Below are positions 10,501 to 23,267 of a stretch of DNA of 64,000 bases, piece after piece. The notes under the pieces are model-generated. The model made no database searches and was not told the DNA's origin. It was given only the letters and a program-made list of their open reading frames with translations. The stretch covers positions 3,100,001 through 3,164,000 of the forward strand of contig JASJZC010000004.1 in the NCBI GenBank assembly GCA_037178855.1, written 5' to 3'. How positions within the stretch are numbered: the stretch's first letter is position 1; every line of letters starts with the position of its first letter. A program made the position numbers and the translations under genes. This stretch comes from Oscheius sp. JU75 (Eukaryota > Nematoda > Chromadorea > Rhabditida > Rhabditidae).

Positions 10501-13500
10501 TTCAAGGATGCGATGGATACTGTCGTCAACAAGTTCTGTACGGAATTGTCAGCAGTTCATACGCTCTCTTCCTCTCATCAAGTGAAAACTGTTGGAATGA
10601 AGTAGGTATTTTTCTGATCATTTATATCGACATATAGACTGCTGACAACGTTCTGGATGCTATCAGGCTACGACATCGAAGTCCCTGTCGCTGCTTACGA
10701 TCGCGCTGTGGAGAACTTGAAACGGCAGTTGAGAGACGCGGATAGTAATCAGGAATTGGTATTTTGACTGTTCTCAGTTAAATACAATTTATTTCAGAGT
10801 CGGAACAAGCGAACCAAGGAGATTGAGCGTCTAACTGCATTGGAGAACAAGCTGAATGAGGAGAAGAGGAAGCAGATGGATCATGTGGACAGAATCCGGA
10901 AATGGCTTGACAGTTGTCAGAAGGATCTTTTCGCCGAGAAGAGTTAGTTTTTTTTTTGAATTAATCCTTCGGACTCTGCTCTCAAAAAATGTACAATCTG
11001 GGTTTGAAATTCCGCTGTGTACGCTTTATAGGATACGCTGTTCGCTGTGTACGAACTCGAATAGAAGACTTACATTAGAGAGCCAAGAAAATGTAAATTT
11101 AGGTGCCGCCTCCATTCCATTTCTGGCCACATGCGTTCTGAAAAGAGCAATCTTCTCCGAATCCGATGCTGTATGTTTCCTTCTTTTAAAAAAGAAGTTG
11201 TTCTGTTCAGATCTTCTCAGCCAAGTTCCTTCTTCTTCTTCATGCCCTAAAGAACACATACTTCCAGACGATGATCTTCTTCGACAAGGTAATTGTTACC
11301 CCCTCAAAATAACCTGACATTGTTCTATCCACCGCAACTTAAGCGAGAGGGCATCTTTCCTAGCGAGAATGGAGTCATCGCAGACTAGATTGCAGTGCCC
11401 GTTGGCCAAATGGTCTAGTGGTATGATTCTCGCTTTGGGTGCGAGAGGTCCCGGGTTCAATCCCCGGTTTGGCCCAGACTTTTTACCTCTCTCCCACTTT
11501 ACCTAGAGAGTATTTTGATAGTTTGAAGGGTCAAAACAAAGTTGAGAACAGTTGGCTCCAAGTACATCCTTTAGCGCTATCAAAATGGACATTTCAGACT
11601 TTCATGGATCTCCTTCCCTTCATTAGCGGTCTGACAGAGCATGAGGCATCTGCGTTCGGTCGATTCCTCGACATTCTTCTCGGCCAAGCCAACAAATGGA
11701 ATCTTAGCAAGGATCTTTTTGAAAAGGTATCATCTTATTGCAGCATAGCTATCCAACTTATTAGGAATGCTATAAATATCCAGGATTTCTTCTCAAAATC
11801 GGTGGCAAAACGACACAAGATCCTCTGGACTGGGAAACTTTCAAACAACTAACTCTGAAATGGCAGGTTCGTACCTTTTCAACTTTGTTCGCTAACTAAA
11901 TCTTTTCAGACTAGAACATTGAAATGTTATCTGGCAGTGTTTAAGAATGCTAAAGCAGAATATTCGCTAATTCGCAACAGTTTTGTAGTCTTGGCCAAAA
12001 TGACGTCGAGCTTTCCTATATTGCTAGATCACCATTCTCAGATGGAAGAAGCTGTTTTGGCGCTACAAAAACGGGAAAAGGGGACGAGAGACGATCTCGC
12101 ACTTTTAGCTAGTAGCTACGCGGCCCGACTCAAGTTTATGCAAAAGAGTATGGTAGAGAAGTCAGTCTACTGCGGAAAACCGGACAAAGTAAAGGTAAAA
12201 ATTATATTTACATTCGATAATGCCACGTTCAGAAAGTTGCTGCAAAGACACCAACCCCAGTCACTAATGGAACGGAAGTAGCCGCTGAAAAAACCGAAAA
12301 GACGAACAAACCGGAGAAGGTCGAGAAGAAGCGAGAAAACGAGGTACGACATGTTTCATTCCTGACTATTCTGTTTCCCAGACAACCTCTACTCCAGAGG
12401 TGAAGAAACGGCCAAGAACTGAGCGGGGAAAAGAAAACGAGGATACGACGGTTTCGAGTAAAAGCAATGGCAATAATAGTAAGGAGAGCAGCGCTACACC
12501 GACAACACCGCCTAAATCAGAATCGAAGGAGACGGTCGAAGATGGAGAAGTAACACCTGAAGTGCCTCCCGCGAAAAAGGTAACGCTTTTATACCTTCTT
12601 CCTAAAATATCAGCTGTAGACTAAGAGCTCCTCGACTCAAAATGGTCGAGAGCAAGAGATGGATTCGAAGAAAGAACGGGATTCGAAGGAAAGGGAATCA
12701 AAAGAACGCTCGACGGACAAAACACCCAAGAGTAAACGACGAGATGAGACGGAGAAGAAGGATCGAGAAACTGACCGACATCGGGAGGAAAAGCGTGTAG
12801 ACAAGAAAGAGGACGAAAAACATGAAAAGTTGGATAGTGTCTTCACTGAATTTAATAAAAATATTCAGGAAGCGAGCAGAGACTCTGAAGGAGAAGAAGC
12901 CGTCCGAGCTGCGTCGTTCTTTGCTCGAGCGAATGGAAAAAAGAAATGAGAAAGAGGCCAAATACGAGAAGAAGGAGGAGAAACGTGAAGGCAAAAAGGA
13001 AGAAAAAAAGGATGATAGACGCAAAGAGGAGAAAGAAGACTTGAAAAAACGGAAAGAGCCAGTAAAAGAAGAAACGCCTTCAGTGGTCAGTCTTTCAAAC
13101 AATTTGGGATGACTGTTTACTTCTAGAAAGAAGAGAAGACTCGAGAAAAGAAGGATCAAGAGAAGAGTAATCGTCGCAGCGATGTCAAAATAGAAGAGAA
13201 AACACACAAGGAAAGCAAGAAGGAGAACAAGGAGGAGAAGAAGGAGCATCATCAAAGAGAAGAAAAGTTGAAAGAAGAACATAAACACGAGAAGAAAGAA
13301 GATCGACACAAGGAAGAAAATAAGGATGAGGAGAAGAAAAACGAACGGAAAAGAATAACCATGGATCATCGTGACGAACCGTACGTTTTCTCTTATAGCT
13401 TCCCAAATCTATGTTTTAGGGGTATCAAAATCTCCAAAACGCTTGCTGGCACCAGGAGTGTCAAAGTAGAAAAACCTTCAGCTCTAGGTTTCCTCTTTAC

Positions 13501-13623
13501 TTTTCTAAAACTAATCATATTGTAGCGACTGGTCGCAAACATCGCGAAATCTCTCCTCCAGCACGTGAGGTCTCTTCCCGTCGTGCCTCAACTAAAGAAT
13601 CCTCGCGAAGTTCTCGTCGCTAA
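7506..13623 (+). CDS. THOC2: THO complex subunit 2 (THOC2)
   Basis: THOC2 is the large scaffold of the nuclear THO/TREX complex that couples transcription to mRNA export. Family-typical blocks occur in order: [217 protein letters not shown] and [20 protein letters not shown]. The C-terminal third (from about 12350) is a Lys/Glu/Asp/Arg-rich disordered tail, as in other animal THOC2. More than twenty exons with introns mostly 40-60 nt. The larger intron near 11290-11560 holds a tRNA gene. The start follows a cag acceptor directly; the stop is TAA 13621-13623. Confidence 0.95.
11404..11475 (+). tRNA. tRNA-Pro (anticodon TGG)
   Basis: A 72-nt cloverleaf: acceptor arm GGCCAAA pairs with TTTGGCC (11468-11474), D arm TGGTCTAGTGGTATGA, anticodon stem CTCGC/GCGAG around loop TTTGGGT with anticodon TGG, and T arm CCGGGTTCAATCCCCGG. 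The discriminator is C. An A-box-like TGGTCTAGTGG and B-box GGTTCAATCC supply internal Pol III promoter elements. There is no tRNA intron. It lies in sense orientation in a THOC2 intron, so it should be transcribed independently by Pol III. Confidence 0.97.
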
Positions 13624-14992
13624 CTCCATATGCGTTTGTTATATCTTGTTATTTGATTGTCTATTTTATGTGAACTAAACATTTTCCACTCTTCAATTCG
13701 AACCGGAAGAAAGTGACCTCCGAGCGTCCATTTCGGACCTCACTTTATGGGACTCACTGGCGCCAGATGTCGGCCCACAGGCCGGACTAACACGCGTGGA
13801 AGCAAATTGCCGATCTTTTCGAATTTGCTCTTTTTCGTCCTAATTCATTTCTGCTAGTCCAGACTCTATTCTAAATTGAAATATTGACATCGCTCTCGGA
13901 CGCCAGTTGACAGTACTGTTAAGTTCCTCAACCTACTGGCGGTTCACGTGACGCGAGCGCTCTTGGTCGCTATCTTTCTCTCTCTTACTGATTTCTCTCG
14001 CCGCCCGTTTTCTTCGCGTCCTCTGTGCCCTCTGCGAACTGTCTGATCTCTGCCTCGTCTTAGCTACTCCTCTCAACGGTCAACCTCTTTTTTCTAATAA
14101 CTTTTTTGAAAAGTCTCTTGACGTCAATTCGCCTTTTCTCCTCGAAAATCGAGATAAGATATAATTGGTCGGTCATAAACAGGCGCTTTGCGCCCTATCC
14201 TTGTTGAGAGGCAGTTTCCCGAATTATATCGTTATTCTCCCAATGAATCACATTTGTTCCATAGGCCATGGGAAGGACAATGTTCCTCCGATTACGCATT
14301 TTTCGTCTCTCAGTTTCGTCTATTTCCTGACTTTTCATGGCGTTGATTCAGCTCGTAGCGACAACATCAGCGTTACATTTCGTCCATTCTCGAAACATTG
14401 TCATTACGGTTCTCTCGTCTTCTCTCCGGAGACTACAATTCCATCTTCCAGCTGTTTCAGTCCAGGACTCTTGTCTGTTTGAGTCATGTTGTTGACATTG
14501 AACCCCCGCTCTTTCTCTCTCTCATGCTTCACGGCAAGTAGTCGTCTATTTTTGGAAGACTTTGAGATAAAAACAGGAATGTACCAAAGAAGTCATTCAC
14601 ATTACTTGCTCTACCTCTAGAATCTCTTCTGAAGTACATTCGAGCATTCTCGAAAGGCTCCTGCTTGACTGACAAAGTACGATAGACAAGACTAAAAGAC
14701 GCGAGAGAGATTCTGTTAGGATAAAATGAGACAGATGGAGTTCGAACTTTCGTGATATCGGTATCACCCGGAAAAGGTGTGGCTGTGATCTTTCCGTTCG
14801 AGTAGAGAACACTTCCAAAACAGCACGTGTCACTTTGGTATAAAGCTACCAATTTTGTTGCCGAGCAACCGTAACATTCCATCACCTTCTCTTATCTCGA
14901 TCAGCTGATAGCTGTTTCCGTTTCAGACCTCCCGGAGGACTGACATCACTTATTTCCTCTTCTCTTCTAAACTGTACAATCTGGTAGAGAAC
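13624..14992. other. Intergenic region and probable SMAD4 promoter/5' UTR
   Basis: About 1.4 kb between THOC2 and the co-SMAD gene, rich in pyrimidine tracts (tctctctcttac, ctctttctctctctc). Open frames on the minus strand at 14529-14885 have no recognisable content. No repeat or RNA gene seen. Promoter function is inferred from position. Confidence 0.4.
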
Positions 14993-16975
14993 ATGATTTC
15001 TTCGGAGGCTTCTTTCATGCCTCCACACTTCTTTTCTCACGATACTAGTGGTCCACCTCCACAGTATCTGCAACCCAATTTTTCCCATCCGGTAGGTTTA
15101 TAATACTGTACTATCGACTATCAACAATGTTCAGATGATGGTCTCTCCTCAACTCGATCTCCAGAGTACTTACTGTCCACAGCCACAGTTCGTGCCTGCT
15201 CCTATCTACAGTGGATTCCAAGTCGTTCCTCAGCAATATGTATACTTCTAGTGAAATGATGCGAGCCAAATTTCTTCAGAACAACAGTCTCTGCATGCCA
15301 ATGCCTTCCGAGTCGCGCTTTGGCGCTCAACAAGTGGCGACAACTGCCCTGGACTCTTGCCAACAAATTAGTCATGTTCTTCAGTGCTACCAACAGGTAC
15401 CCAGCTTGAAAAGAAAACAAATCTATTCTCAGGGAGGAGAAGATGCGGACTTTGTTCGAAAAGCCATCGAGAGTTTGGTGAAGAAGTTGAAAGACAAGCG
15501 AGTCGAACTCGATGCTCTGATTACAGCTGTGACATCGAGTGGGAAACAGCAAACTCCTTGTGTGACTATCCAGGTAAATCACCTCATTCTGAATCAATGA
15601 CTATCTTTTCGAATTGTACCAGTGATAAGCTTCCGGGAAATATTCTCTGATATCTATTAGTGTAGAGGTTTCAGCGAAGTCTCGACGGTCGATTACAAGT
15701 GGCCGGCAGGAAGGGAGTTCCTCACGTAGTCTATGCTCGAATCTGGCGATGGCCGAATGTGAGCAAGAACGAGTTGGTCAAGTTGTCAGTCTGTGGCATT
15801 CCCTCCGACCACCAAGACTTCATTTGTATCAATCCCTACCACTATGAACGAGTGGTCTCGAATGGAATGGCTCCACTAGGTATCAACTGACTCTCTCTCG
15901 TAATATTCAACCTTCAGACATGAAATCCCTCCGCGTAGATCCTCCCGAGGATTTTGAAATGAGTGTTGGCAGTAGCAGTCGTCCGGATCCAGTCAGCTTT
16001 TGTGATTGGTCTGGCAGTAGTCAGCAGCCTCTATTAGATGGTTTCTCCAATGACTACTCTTGTAACCAACGACATCCATTTGATCTCAACAATGTCCAAA
16101 TTCCAAATGTGCCCTGTGAGTTCATAAGCACAACATGACATTCTCTTCAGTGCCTGAATCATGGTGTGCCATGCGCTACTACGAGCACGATACCCAAGTC
16201 GGGGAAATCCTCAAAGTGAGCAGAGAGATCACTGACATCTCGGTAGACGGCGGCATGGATCCTCACGGTCTTCGATCAGCTCGCTTCTGTCTTGGAGCTT
16301 TATCCAATGTTCATCGAGGAGACGCGAGTGACAAGTGCAGGTCGGATCCTTTTTGGAGAATTCTTATAATTTTCTTTAGAGTCTGTATTGGAGACGGAGT
16401 CCTTCTTCGATACCTTCCAACTGGTCAAGTGACCGCTCGAATCCGATCTCAGAAGCCGGTCTTCGTACGAAGTGGCTACCTCGACTATGTCCACCACACT
16501 CCCTATGAGTCAGCTCATCGCTTTGTTGCTAGTGAGGAGGAAATTACGGTAATTATTTTCCTTCATTGAGTAACCAAAAAATTAGGTATTCGATCTTCGA
16601 TGGGCCTACAATGAAATGGCTTCGAAGACACAGACTGCTACGAACGCGATGAGAGCTCAAGCAGCAGCTGTGGCTGGATTCGCGGCACCTTCTGGGGTAG
16701 GCCTTATACAGTACTGAGTAGTTTTCTTTCAGATGAGCATGCTCTCTGAAGCAGTCGCCGAGTCTTCAGTAGACGGAATGAGACGTGCCTACTGTACAAT
16801 TTCCATGTCTTTTGTCAAGGGTTGGGGCAGTAACCGATATCCAAGAGCTTCTATCAAGGTAGACTTACGAGCTTCCAAACAAAATATTCTTTAGGAAACA
16901 CCTTGTTGGGTGGAGGTACAGCTGGATCGTCCTTTACAATTGCTTGACGTACTATTGAAAAATTCTGGAGCATAA
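14993..16975 (+). CDS. SMAD4: Co-SMAD (SMAD4-like) transcription factor
   Basis: This is the common SMAD of TGF-beta/BMP signalling, pairing with receptor SMADs and binding DNA in the nucleus. After a Met/Pro/Gln-rich N-terminus, the MH1 domain shows [20 protein letters not shown], the conserved [39 protein letters not shown] and the Zn-binding [10 protein letters not shown]; Cys in VLQCYQQGG, PCVTIQ and LSVCG, with His in PYHYE, match the zinc ligands. After a short linker of roughly 100 residues, the MH2 domain starts [18 protein letters not shown] and contains [28 protein letters not shown], a co-SMAD-type Ala/Gln stretch ([12 protein letters not shown]), [20 protein letters not shown] and a C-terminus without the SSXS motif. 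The MH2 insert and lack of SSXS favour SMAD4 over a receptor SMAD. In nematodes it could correspond to SMA-4 or DAF-3; I cannot tell which. Confidence 0.95.
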
Positions 16976-17486
16976 ATGACGGGTTCGAGATGAACGACAG
17001 AGTTTTGACGGGGGAACTCTTCGCCGGGAAGTCAATAAAGATTCAAAATAATTGTTTCTGTTCTTGCGTTCACCATTCCCCAGTGGCAAATTGCAAGTGC
17101 ATGTTGATCAAATTTGTTCACAGGCCGAGTATGAAGACACTATCATATGAAAGGCTACAAGTCTAAATGTTTGTAGACACGTACAATTGGCCAGTAACTT
17201 TTTAAACTCTTTACTTTGCGCATTATGCGACTTGATAACGTACAACGTATTCACAAATAGGACGTTCCCTCTTTCGATGAAAAACACTAAAAGAAATAAG
17301 CGATCTTAAGAGGCGCCGTCTATCCCGTATTGTGTTAAAAGTGGAAGAATGAGCATGTAACATTAAAAGCAATCACAGAAGAGAGGATCTTACCCACTGC
17401 CTATCAGAGCTTATTAGGGGAAAAGAATAGGTCATGGTGGAAGATATTGGGACTAGAAAGAAATAAAGGATGTTTCCGTACGGAAC
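16976..17486. other. Convergent 3' region
   Basis: About 510 bp between the stop codons of the convergent co-SMAD and zinc-transporter genes. It holds 3' UTRs, including AATAAA at about 17036 downstream of co-SMAD and aaataaa near 17460, but no further gene. Confidence 0.45.
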
Positions 17487-18841
17487 TTAGTGGGAGCACT
17501 TGTTGCAGCTGTCCATCGACTTATCGAACAGTTCCACTTGTACTGTTGCCGTCTTCACGTTGTATTTGGTTCGAATCAGAGTGCGAGCCTCTTGCACGAT
17601 AGAAAGAGCGCGCTCGTTGTCTTCTGAATAGCAGTAGTTATTGGTATACTTATGAGACAGCCTACCGATGGCTAAATGAACGGCCATAGCAGTTTTGTCC
17701 ATATTCAGGGACCAAAGATGGAGGTCATGAACTCCTTGAACGCCTTCAATGGCGGCTAGATCGTCTCTCACAGCGTTGAAGTCCATGTGCCGAGGAGCAG
17801 CTAAAACATTGTCTTTAGGCAATAAAGACAAGAACCAACCTTCCATAAGGACATAGAAGAGGTCTCTGAGAACGGTGATAGTAGTGAACAAGACGATGAT
17901 TGAGAAGAGGAATGTGCAGATGGGATCGGCCAGCTGCCAATTGGTGAACTGGAATCAGCCTATTATATGAATTTGGAAAACAGCCAACCTTGATGACGAG
18001 GGCGGCAATGAGTACTCCAACTGACTGGATCAGGTCTCCAATTACGTGAATGAGAGCAGCTCGGACGTTGACGTTCTTCCCATCTCCATGAGAATGTCTA
18101 AAATCGTTTTGTCAGAATGAAATAGGAAAAGGTTTACCCATGCGATCCGCCTCCGTGAGAATGAGCATGTCCAGCCGATCCTAGATGAAGAGTGATGGCC
18201 ATGATAATATTGAATGCGACACCGGCTCCGGCAGTAATGAGCATGGTATTCGCGTCGACATCGTAGTTGTTGTTCACAATCCGCTCGACGGCCAATAGAA
18301 CGAGGATCGCAGTGAGAACCCAGAGGATTATGACCGAGATGAGAGCACCAAGAACTTCGGCTCGATCATATCCATACGGGAATCGCTGGTTAGAGGGCTT
18401 CCGTGCTGTTCGAATGGCCATAATTGAAATGATAAATGAGAGGAGATCCGACAACATGTGTCCAGCATCGGTCATGATGGCCAGAGAACTGGCGAAGAAT
18501 CCTCCAGTGAACTCCAGTGCAATAAAGACAGCCGACAGAGCAGCCACAGCCCATAGCACACGTTCCGACCGTTTTGACTGAAAATTAAGTAAGACTGGAT
18601 TATATGTTTAGATGCCAGCTCATGTCTACTACCCAAACCCATAACAAAGGAATATAGTATGCACCTTAGCATCGTCATCATGGTCATGGTGATGATGTTT
18701 TTCGGGCCCATCGTGGTTGTGGTTATGATCGTGGTTATGATCGTGGTTATGATCATGATCATGAGAGTCGTGAGAGCCGCAACTCGACTTATCGTAATGA
18801 TGCTCCATGTCAATCACGTGTGATTGCGAGTCGATTGACAT
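17487..18841 (-). CDS. Cation diffusion facilitator zinc transporter (SLC30A2/3/8-like)
   Basis: This multi-pass CDF transporter exports Zn2+ from the cytosol into vesicles or out of the cell in exchange for protons. The N-terminal cytosolic segment is His/Asp-rich (HDHDHNHDHNHDHNHNHD). TM1 is LWAVAALSAVFIALEFTGGF; TM2 carries TDAGHMLSDLLSF, the first HxxxD zinc pair; TM3 and TM4 follow. A His-rich loop (HAHSHGGGSHG) precedes TM5 with ALIHVIGDLIQSVGVL, the second HxxxD pair, and TM6. The C-terminal cytosolic domain includes GVQGVHDLHLWSLNMDKTAM and ends in a Cys/His tail (DSCNKCSH). The HDHD transport site marks it as a Zn transporter. The start follows an acceptor (cttacag) about 17 bases upstream. 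By similarity and neighbourhood with BCKDHA it may be the orthologue of C. elegans ttm-1; that is from memory. Confidence 0.93.
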
Positions 18842-21800
18842 GGCTGTGGTGTAAAGTTCTGTAAGAATACGATGCTCTCAGACAAATAGAAAAGATTAAG
18901 AAAATGAATGGAGGTAACAAGTACTATGACCTAGAGGCTTCGCCTATCTCTCTAACCATTCCTTTTATCCAGGACTCTCTCCTCATTATCAGTGCAAACC
19001 GTCACTGTACAAGAGAGACAATTGTCAATGGAGAGAGAGCCGTTTTGACAGACTACGAAAAAAGAGATAAGAGGACTGAATGATTCAGAAAGAGAAGCAC
19101 AGGAACTGACGTAGAAACAGGTCATACTCTCGATATCTTTCCCCACATGACCTCTGTTCCAATCTTTAAAGGGGCAGACTGTTTGTCAAAAACCTCATAG
19201 GGTAGGCGGAGAAGGCACTGAAGCTTAACGATTAACGTGACTGTCGATAACGAACAACGAAAGTCGGCTTGGAAAACGACAAGTCCGGAGAATAATCTTG
19301 ATAGACGGTGGGTGGCAGAAGAATTGGGCAAGCATATAGTGTAAGATTGATTCGGGCTGACCACAAAGTCAAGAAAAAAAGCAGAGAACAGTCATTTGAG
19401 TATAGGCTTGATAAACTTTTGAACTTCAAGAGGGAGAGACAGGAAAGTATGTTCTCTTTTCGATGGCGCTCCTTTTAAAGACCGTCTCGTGAAGAAATTA
19501 CGAACGTACAAACCACATGTCCAACTAATCAACTTCAATCGTGTCTTCTTTGCGCATGCTTGAGCGCGTATTGGAGTCTGGTTGTTGCGAGAAATGAAGT
19601 GTCTGCTTGGACAATTTGAAACGCTTATAAAGTGATATCACTGAACCACCATGATTCGTTTTTTTTTCTTCTTCTATCGAAATTTAATGAATTGTTTTAC
19701 AATCAATACCCATAATCTTCTTTGGATCGCTTCGTACGAGCCAGAAACCTAGAAGCAACCCAAGTGCCCTTTCAAGGCAAACTGAACAAAAATCACAAAT
19801 ACACAATCCTTTGCGCCCGATCGAAAAACCTCTCGACTGCCTTTAGAACTGTGTAGGATTGTCCGACTAGATCTTATTGCCGTCAACAACTTGAATGAGC
19901 GACGGACGCAAATCACACATCAGTAGACCTCACACGGAATGTCTGGACAGAAGGTCAAGATCTTCAGGTGTCTACAAAAACAGCCATCGCCAGTTAGAAA
20001 ATGTGTACTAACGTTACCGCCAATAATTGAACATTGGGCAGAGATCGACATCGAGATTTTTAAAACAAACTTCAAATACTTACCATGCTCGATCGCTATG
20101 TAGAAAGTGCGGGGACTAAACTTCCTAGTCAAAATTTGTATAATCTCTTGAACAAAGGATTTATGTGTTCTCCATAAGCTCCGAAAAGTGTATCAGAGAA
20201 TAAAAAATGGAGCGTGAGAACGGGTTGAACACGGTAAAAAATGTTGGTGGTGCCTGACTGAAAGGCAGAAGAAGATCAGAAAGACACTTTGGCAGGAGCG
20301 AAAAGACGCCCAGGATCCTGGAGTGCCACACATAAATATGAGGGTATGGAGAGCTACAAGCATTAGTAGATGGCTTTCAGAGTTGCAGATGTGTCAAGAA
20401 CGCACGTTCTGCTCATTTCCTGTGCTACAAAATAAATTCGCTCAATGGAGCTGAATGTACAAACTCTATCTTCACTATCAGTGTCCAAAAGCTCAGCGAT
20501 AAAAGAACTTTCGCTACTGTCACGGCTAGCATCTTAAACTAAAAATACAAAAGAAAGGAAAAAAGGTAACGGGATAGTCAGTAGCGATGATCAGCCAGCA
20601 GCAATCAACGCCGTTTGGGTGACAGATATTGCAGGCGTGCGCGCACTAAGGGGCGAAAAGCACTGACGACATCAGTCGGTCTGGGAGGGACAGAAGATAG
20701 ATTGGTAGTCGATGACGGTCACTTTCTGGACTGTGATCATGAATTCTGTTCCTCCTTTCTAGTCCGACTGACCTGTTCTGACGCGAGTTGAAAAATAAAA
20801 TGCACGAAAACGTGTCTTCCCTCTTTTCTTGCAAAGAGTTGACGGTTGTTTGTGCAAAATGCAGTTCCAGAAACTATTCATAGTGGCAAAAGATCCGAAC
20901 CAAGCGGATAATTGTGGAGGCGATGAAACTGTATGACGTGTGCTAATTGCGAATGAGTCAGACGGACAGTCAAAAGATCGTGATCAGACTCGTAAGAAAT
21001 GAAAGAATGAGCGACATCGAAGTGACGCGCTAATACGCTTAGATTCTGCAAAATAGTGACCGTGCACGTGTGATATAATAGGGTGCGGAAACAAGAATTA
21101 AAGGGGAATTCAAGCTGTAGATGGTAACTCTGCAGGCATACTGGAGGAGTTTGTTGCCAACAGTTCAATGACAAGAGACAGAAATAGAACTCTCAATCCT
21201 ATTCTTGTTTTTCTCTACCAACTTCTTTACATTGACTCATTTAGCCAAAACATGAGGTCTTGATAGCAACCTACACGTGACTTAAGTGTTCTGTTATGTA
21301 AACCGAGAAATATTGTGGACTGATCGACGCCCATTATTAGTGATTTTTCTTTGCGAGCGAGAGAGAAACGAAAGGAGAAGAAGAAAACCGGAAAATCTTT
21401 TCAACTGAGGCTAAGAAGTGAGAACAATGGAGAGTCGTAAATTATCACAATTGTGAGCTACTGTGCAGCCCTTTAACAACGTAGATAAGAGTTATCTGAT
21501 AAGGCTCCGAAGCAGAGGGTAGAAACTAGAAGACTATGACGGGTAATGTGATGGTATGTGGGCAAGCAAACAACTTCAGAGAACGGATGCAATGTGGCAA
21601 AATATTTCTTAAAGACGTGTTTTAAAAAGGATTGACACGGAAAAAAAGAGGAGGGAGCATGATACAGACTATCGCGGTCGACAAAAGAAGGATTTGTAGT
21701 CAGCACTCTTTGATCTTCTCGCCAAGAATGGAAACATGGTTTTCTGGGCCTGAGAGCTTGTTTATAAGAATGAGGCTTTTTTCTCGAAAATAGTCCAACC

Positions 21801-22288
21801 TCGGAGGAACAAAAGTTTTGAAAGTTCATGAACAGCGCATACTCCAGTTTACCATAGGGTTTTTAGCTGTATTAAAATGTACGTCATGTATACTGTGCAA
21901 AGAACAAGTTGATGCTGATTGAAACCATAGAACACAACTATATTATGAGCAACGGTCAGAAATTTTCGTTTGACACTTTCTGATCGCGGAACCATTCTCA
22001 AGAGGGTTATTGTGCCTCTCAAGTTCATATCTGCGGAGAAAAAGGATTATAGGCATTCAACTGTGAAGAGTTAGAACCGGCTTGCATACTTTGAAGGTGG
22101 GAAAAGTTAAAAGGAACGTGAAAAAACGTCACAACTGTTGGTCTTTCCCTACAAACATACGTACACGGGTGTAGAGGGTAAAACGGAAAGGCAACAGGAC
22201 CTAGTTTGTTGACGTTTGCCAATAAGTACTTGGATTATCGGACCAAGCAGTTAAACGGTCAGCTGATCATGACTGTTCTGGTGGATTG

Positions 22289-22490
22289 TCAACAGTCAGC
22301 CCGAATAGCAACAAACTGGAGAAACCATTACCCTCCGTAGTTTACACAAGTCAAAGAAAATGAAAGAACTCACAGCCTGAGCAAGAAGTTCGTTTCCCAC
22401 AGTTCGAAAAGGTGTTGCCGTGCGGTAGTGATAGGCAACGACCCAAACACGGGTTCCGTCGCTCTTCGAGAAAATTTTAACCTCTCGCGT
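22289..22490 (-). CDS. Possible terminal exons of an unidentified minus-strand gene
   Basis: On the minus strand, a frame reading VKIFSKSDGTRVWVVAYHYR, then TATPFRTVGNELLAQA, meets a good donor (gtgagttc) and continues after a ctccag acceptor as FVAIRADC and stop at 22289-22291. The splice keeps frame and the exon has coding-like composition. I found no convincing upstream exon and no family match, and the opposite strand of the same stretch is also open. Treat as a hint only. Confidence 0.2.
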
Positions 22491-23223
22491 CATCGGAAAG
22501 AAGACAACAAGGGACCGAAATTTACACCTCGCGATCTGTGCTCACGTCCTATTTCGGAAGGAACTGTTCGGGAAACGGGTCGAACCGCATGGTCTCCATG
22601 CGAAGACTATTCGTTCGGACAGTCGACGCTATCACTTTTTGTGCTTTTCACGTTGAAACAATGCAGCCATTAATAACTGTTACTCAGCCATTTCCTTAAA
22701 AAAAGAAGTTAGCTAGTTTGATAGTCTATTGGGTACTTGGAGAAAATAGGCTGGAGATTTGCCTGATTCTTTTATAGGAACTGCGTTGTAAGAATGCTAG
22801 GAATTGGCAGACCGCGCTTGTTATTACACTAGAATGTTACTCCCATAAAGGGAAACAACATAGCTGAAAGCTAGAAATTCACAAATGGCAAATGGACAGT
22901 AGAGTTCGGGGAAAGAGCGAAGCATTATAGTGAAGCGTGAGAAATCATGGAAATGAAGTACGGTTACAATTGAAAATAAATTGAGAAAGGCACGTGTTGT
23001 CCAGAAGACCACCTTAGGTAGCTCGTCTGTCTAAGAAAATGTTTGACTTTATACCCTCCAGTCATCCTCTATCTTCCTATTTTGTTGAAAATGGGGCAAG
23101 CAGACCGTGACTCAATGTGTCCCTCTTTGACAACGATGACTATCGAGGGAATAGGCAAAAACCAGGTTCTGAAAGAGACTGGCTTTTGACATATTAGACG
23201 TGAGGATAAGACTGGAAGGTTCT

Positions 23224-23267
23224 AAACCTCCCAGTAGGCGGTTCAAAAACTGCCTACTGGGAGGTTT
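23224..23267. repeat. Near-perfect 20-bp inverted repeat (hairpin) with 4-nt loop
   Basis: The arm AAACCTCCCAGTAGGCGGTT (23224-23243) and its inverted partner (23248-23267) pair over 20 bp with one G-T wobble around the loop CAAA. It sits in the gene-poor interval about 130 bp past the stop of the small acidic-protein gene on its 3' side. The loop is too short for a classical microRNA precursor. Confidence 0.85.

Noticed and set aside
12698-13369. 223-codon open frame on the minus strand, among the longest in the window, with Phe/Leu/Ser-rich translation.
   Set aside because: It is the antisense shadow of the Lys/Glu-rich C-terminal tail of THOC2; such tails leave the opposite strand open.
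14529-14885. 118-codon minus-strand frame upstream of the co-SMAD gene.
   Set aside because: No domain or splice context; lies in the probable promoter region.
23224-23267. MicroRNA precursor.
   Set aside because: The 4-nt loop and 20-bp stem are too short for a Drosha/Dicer precursor.
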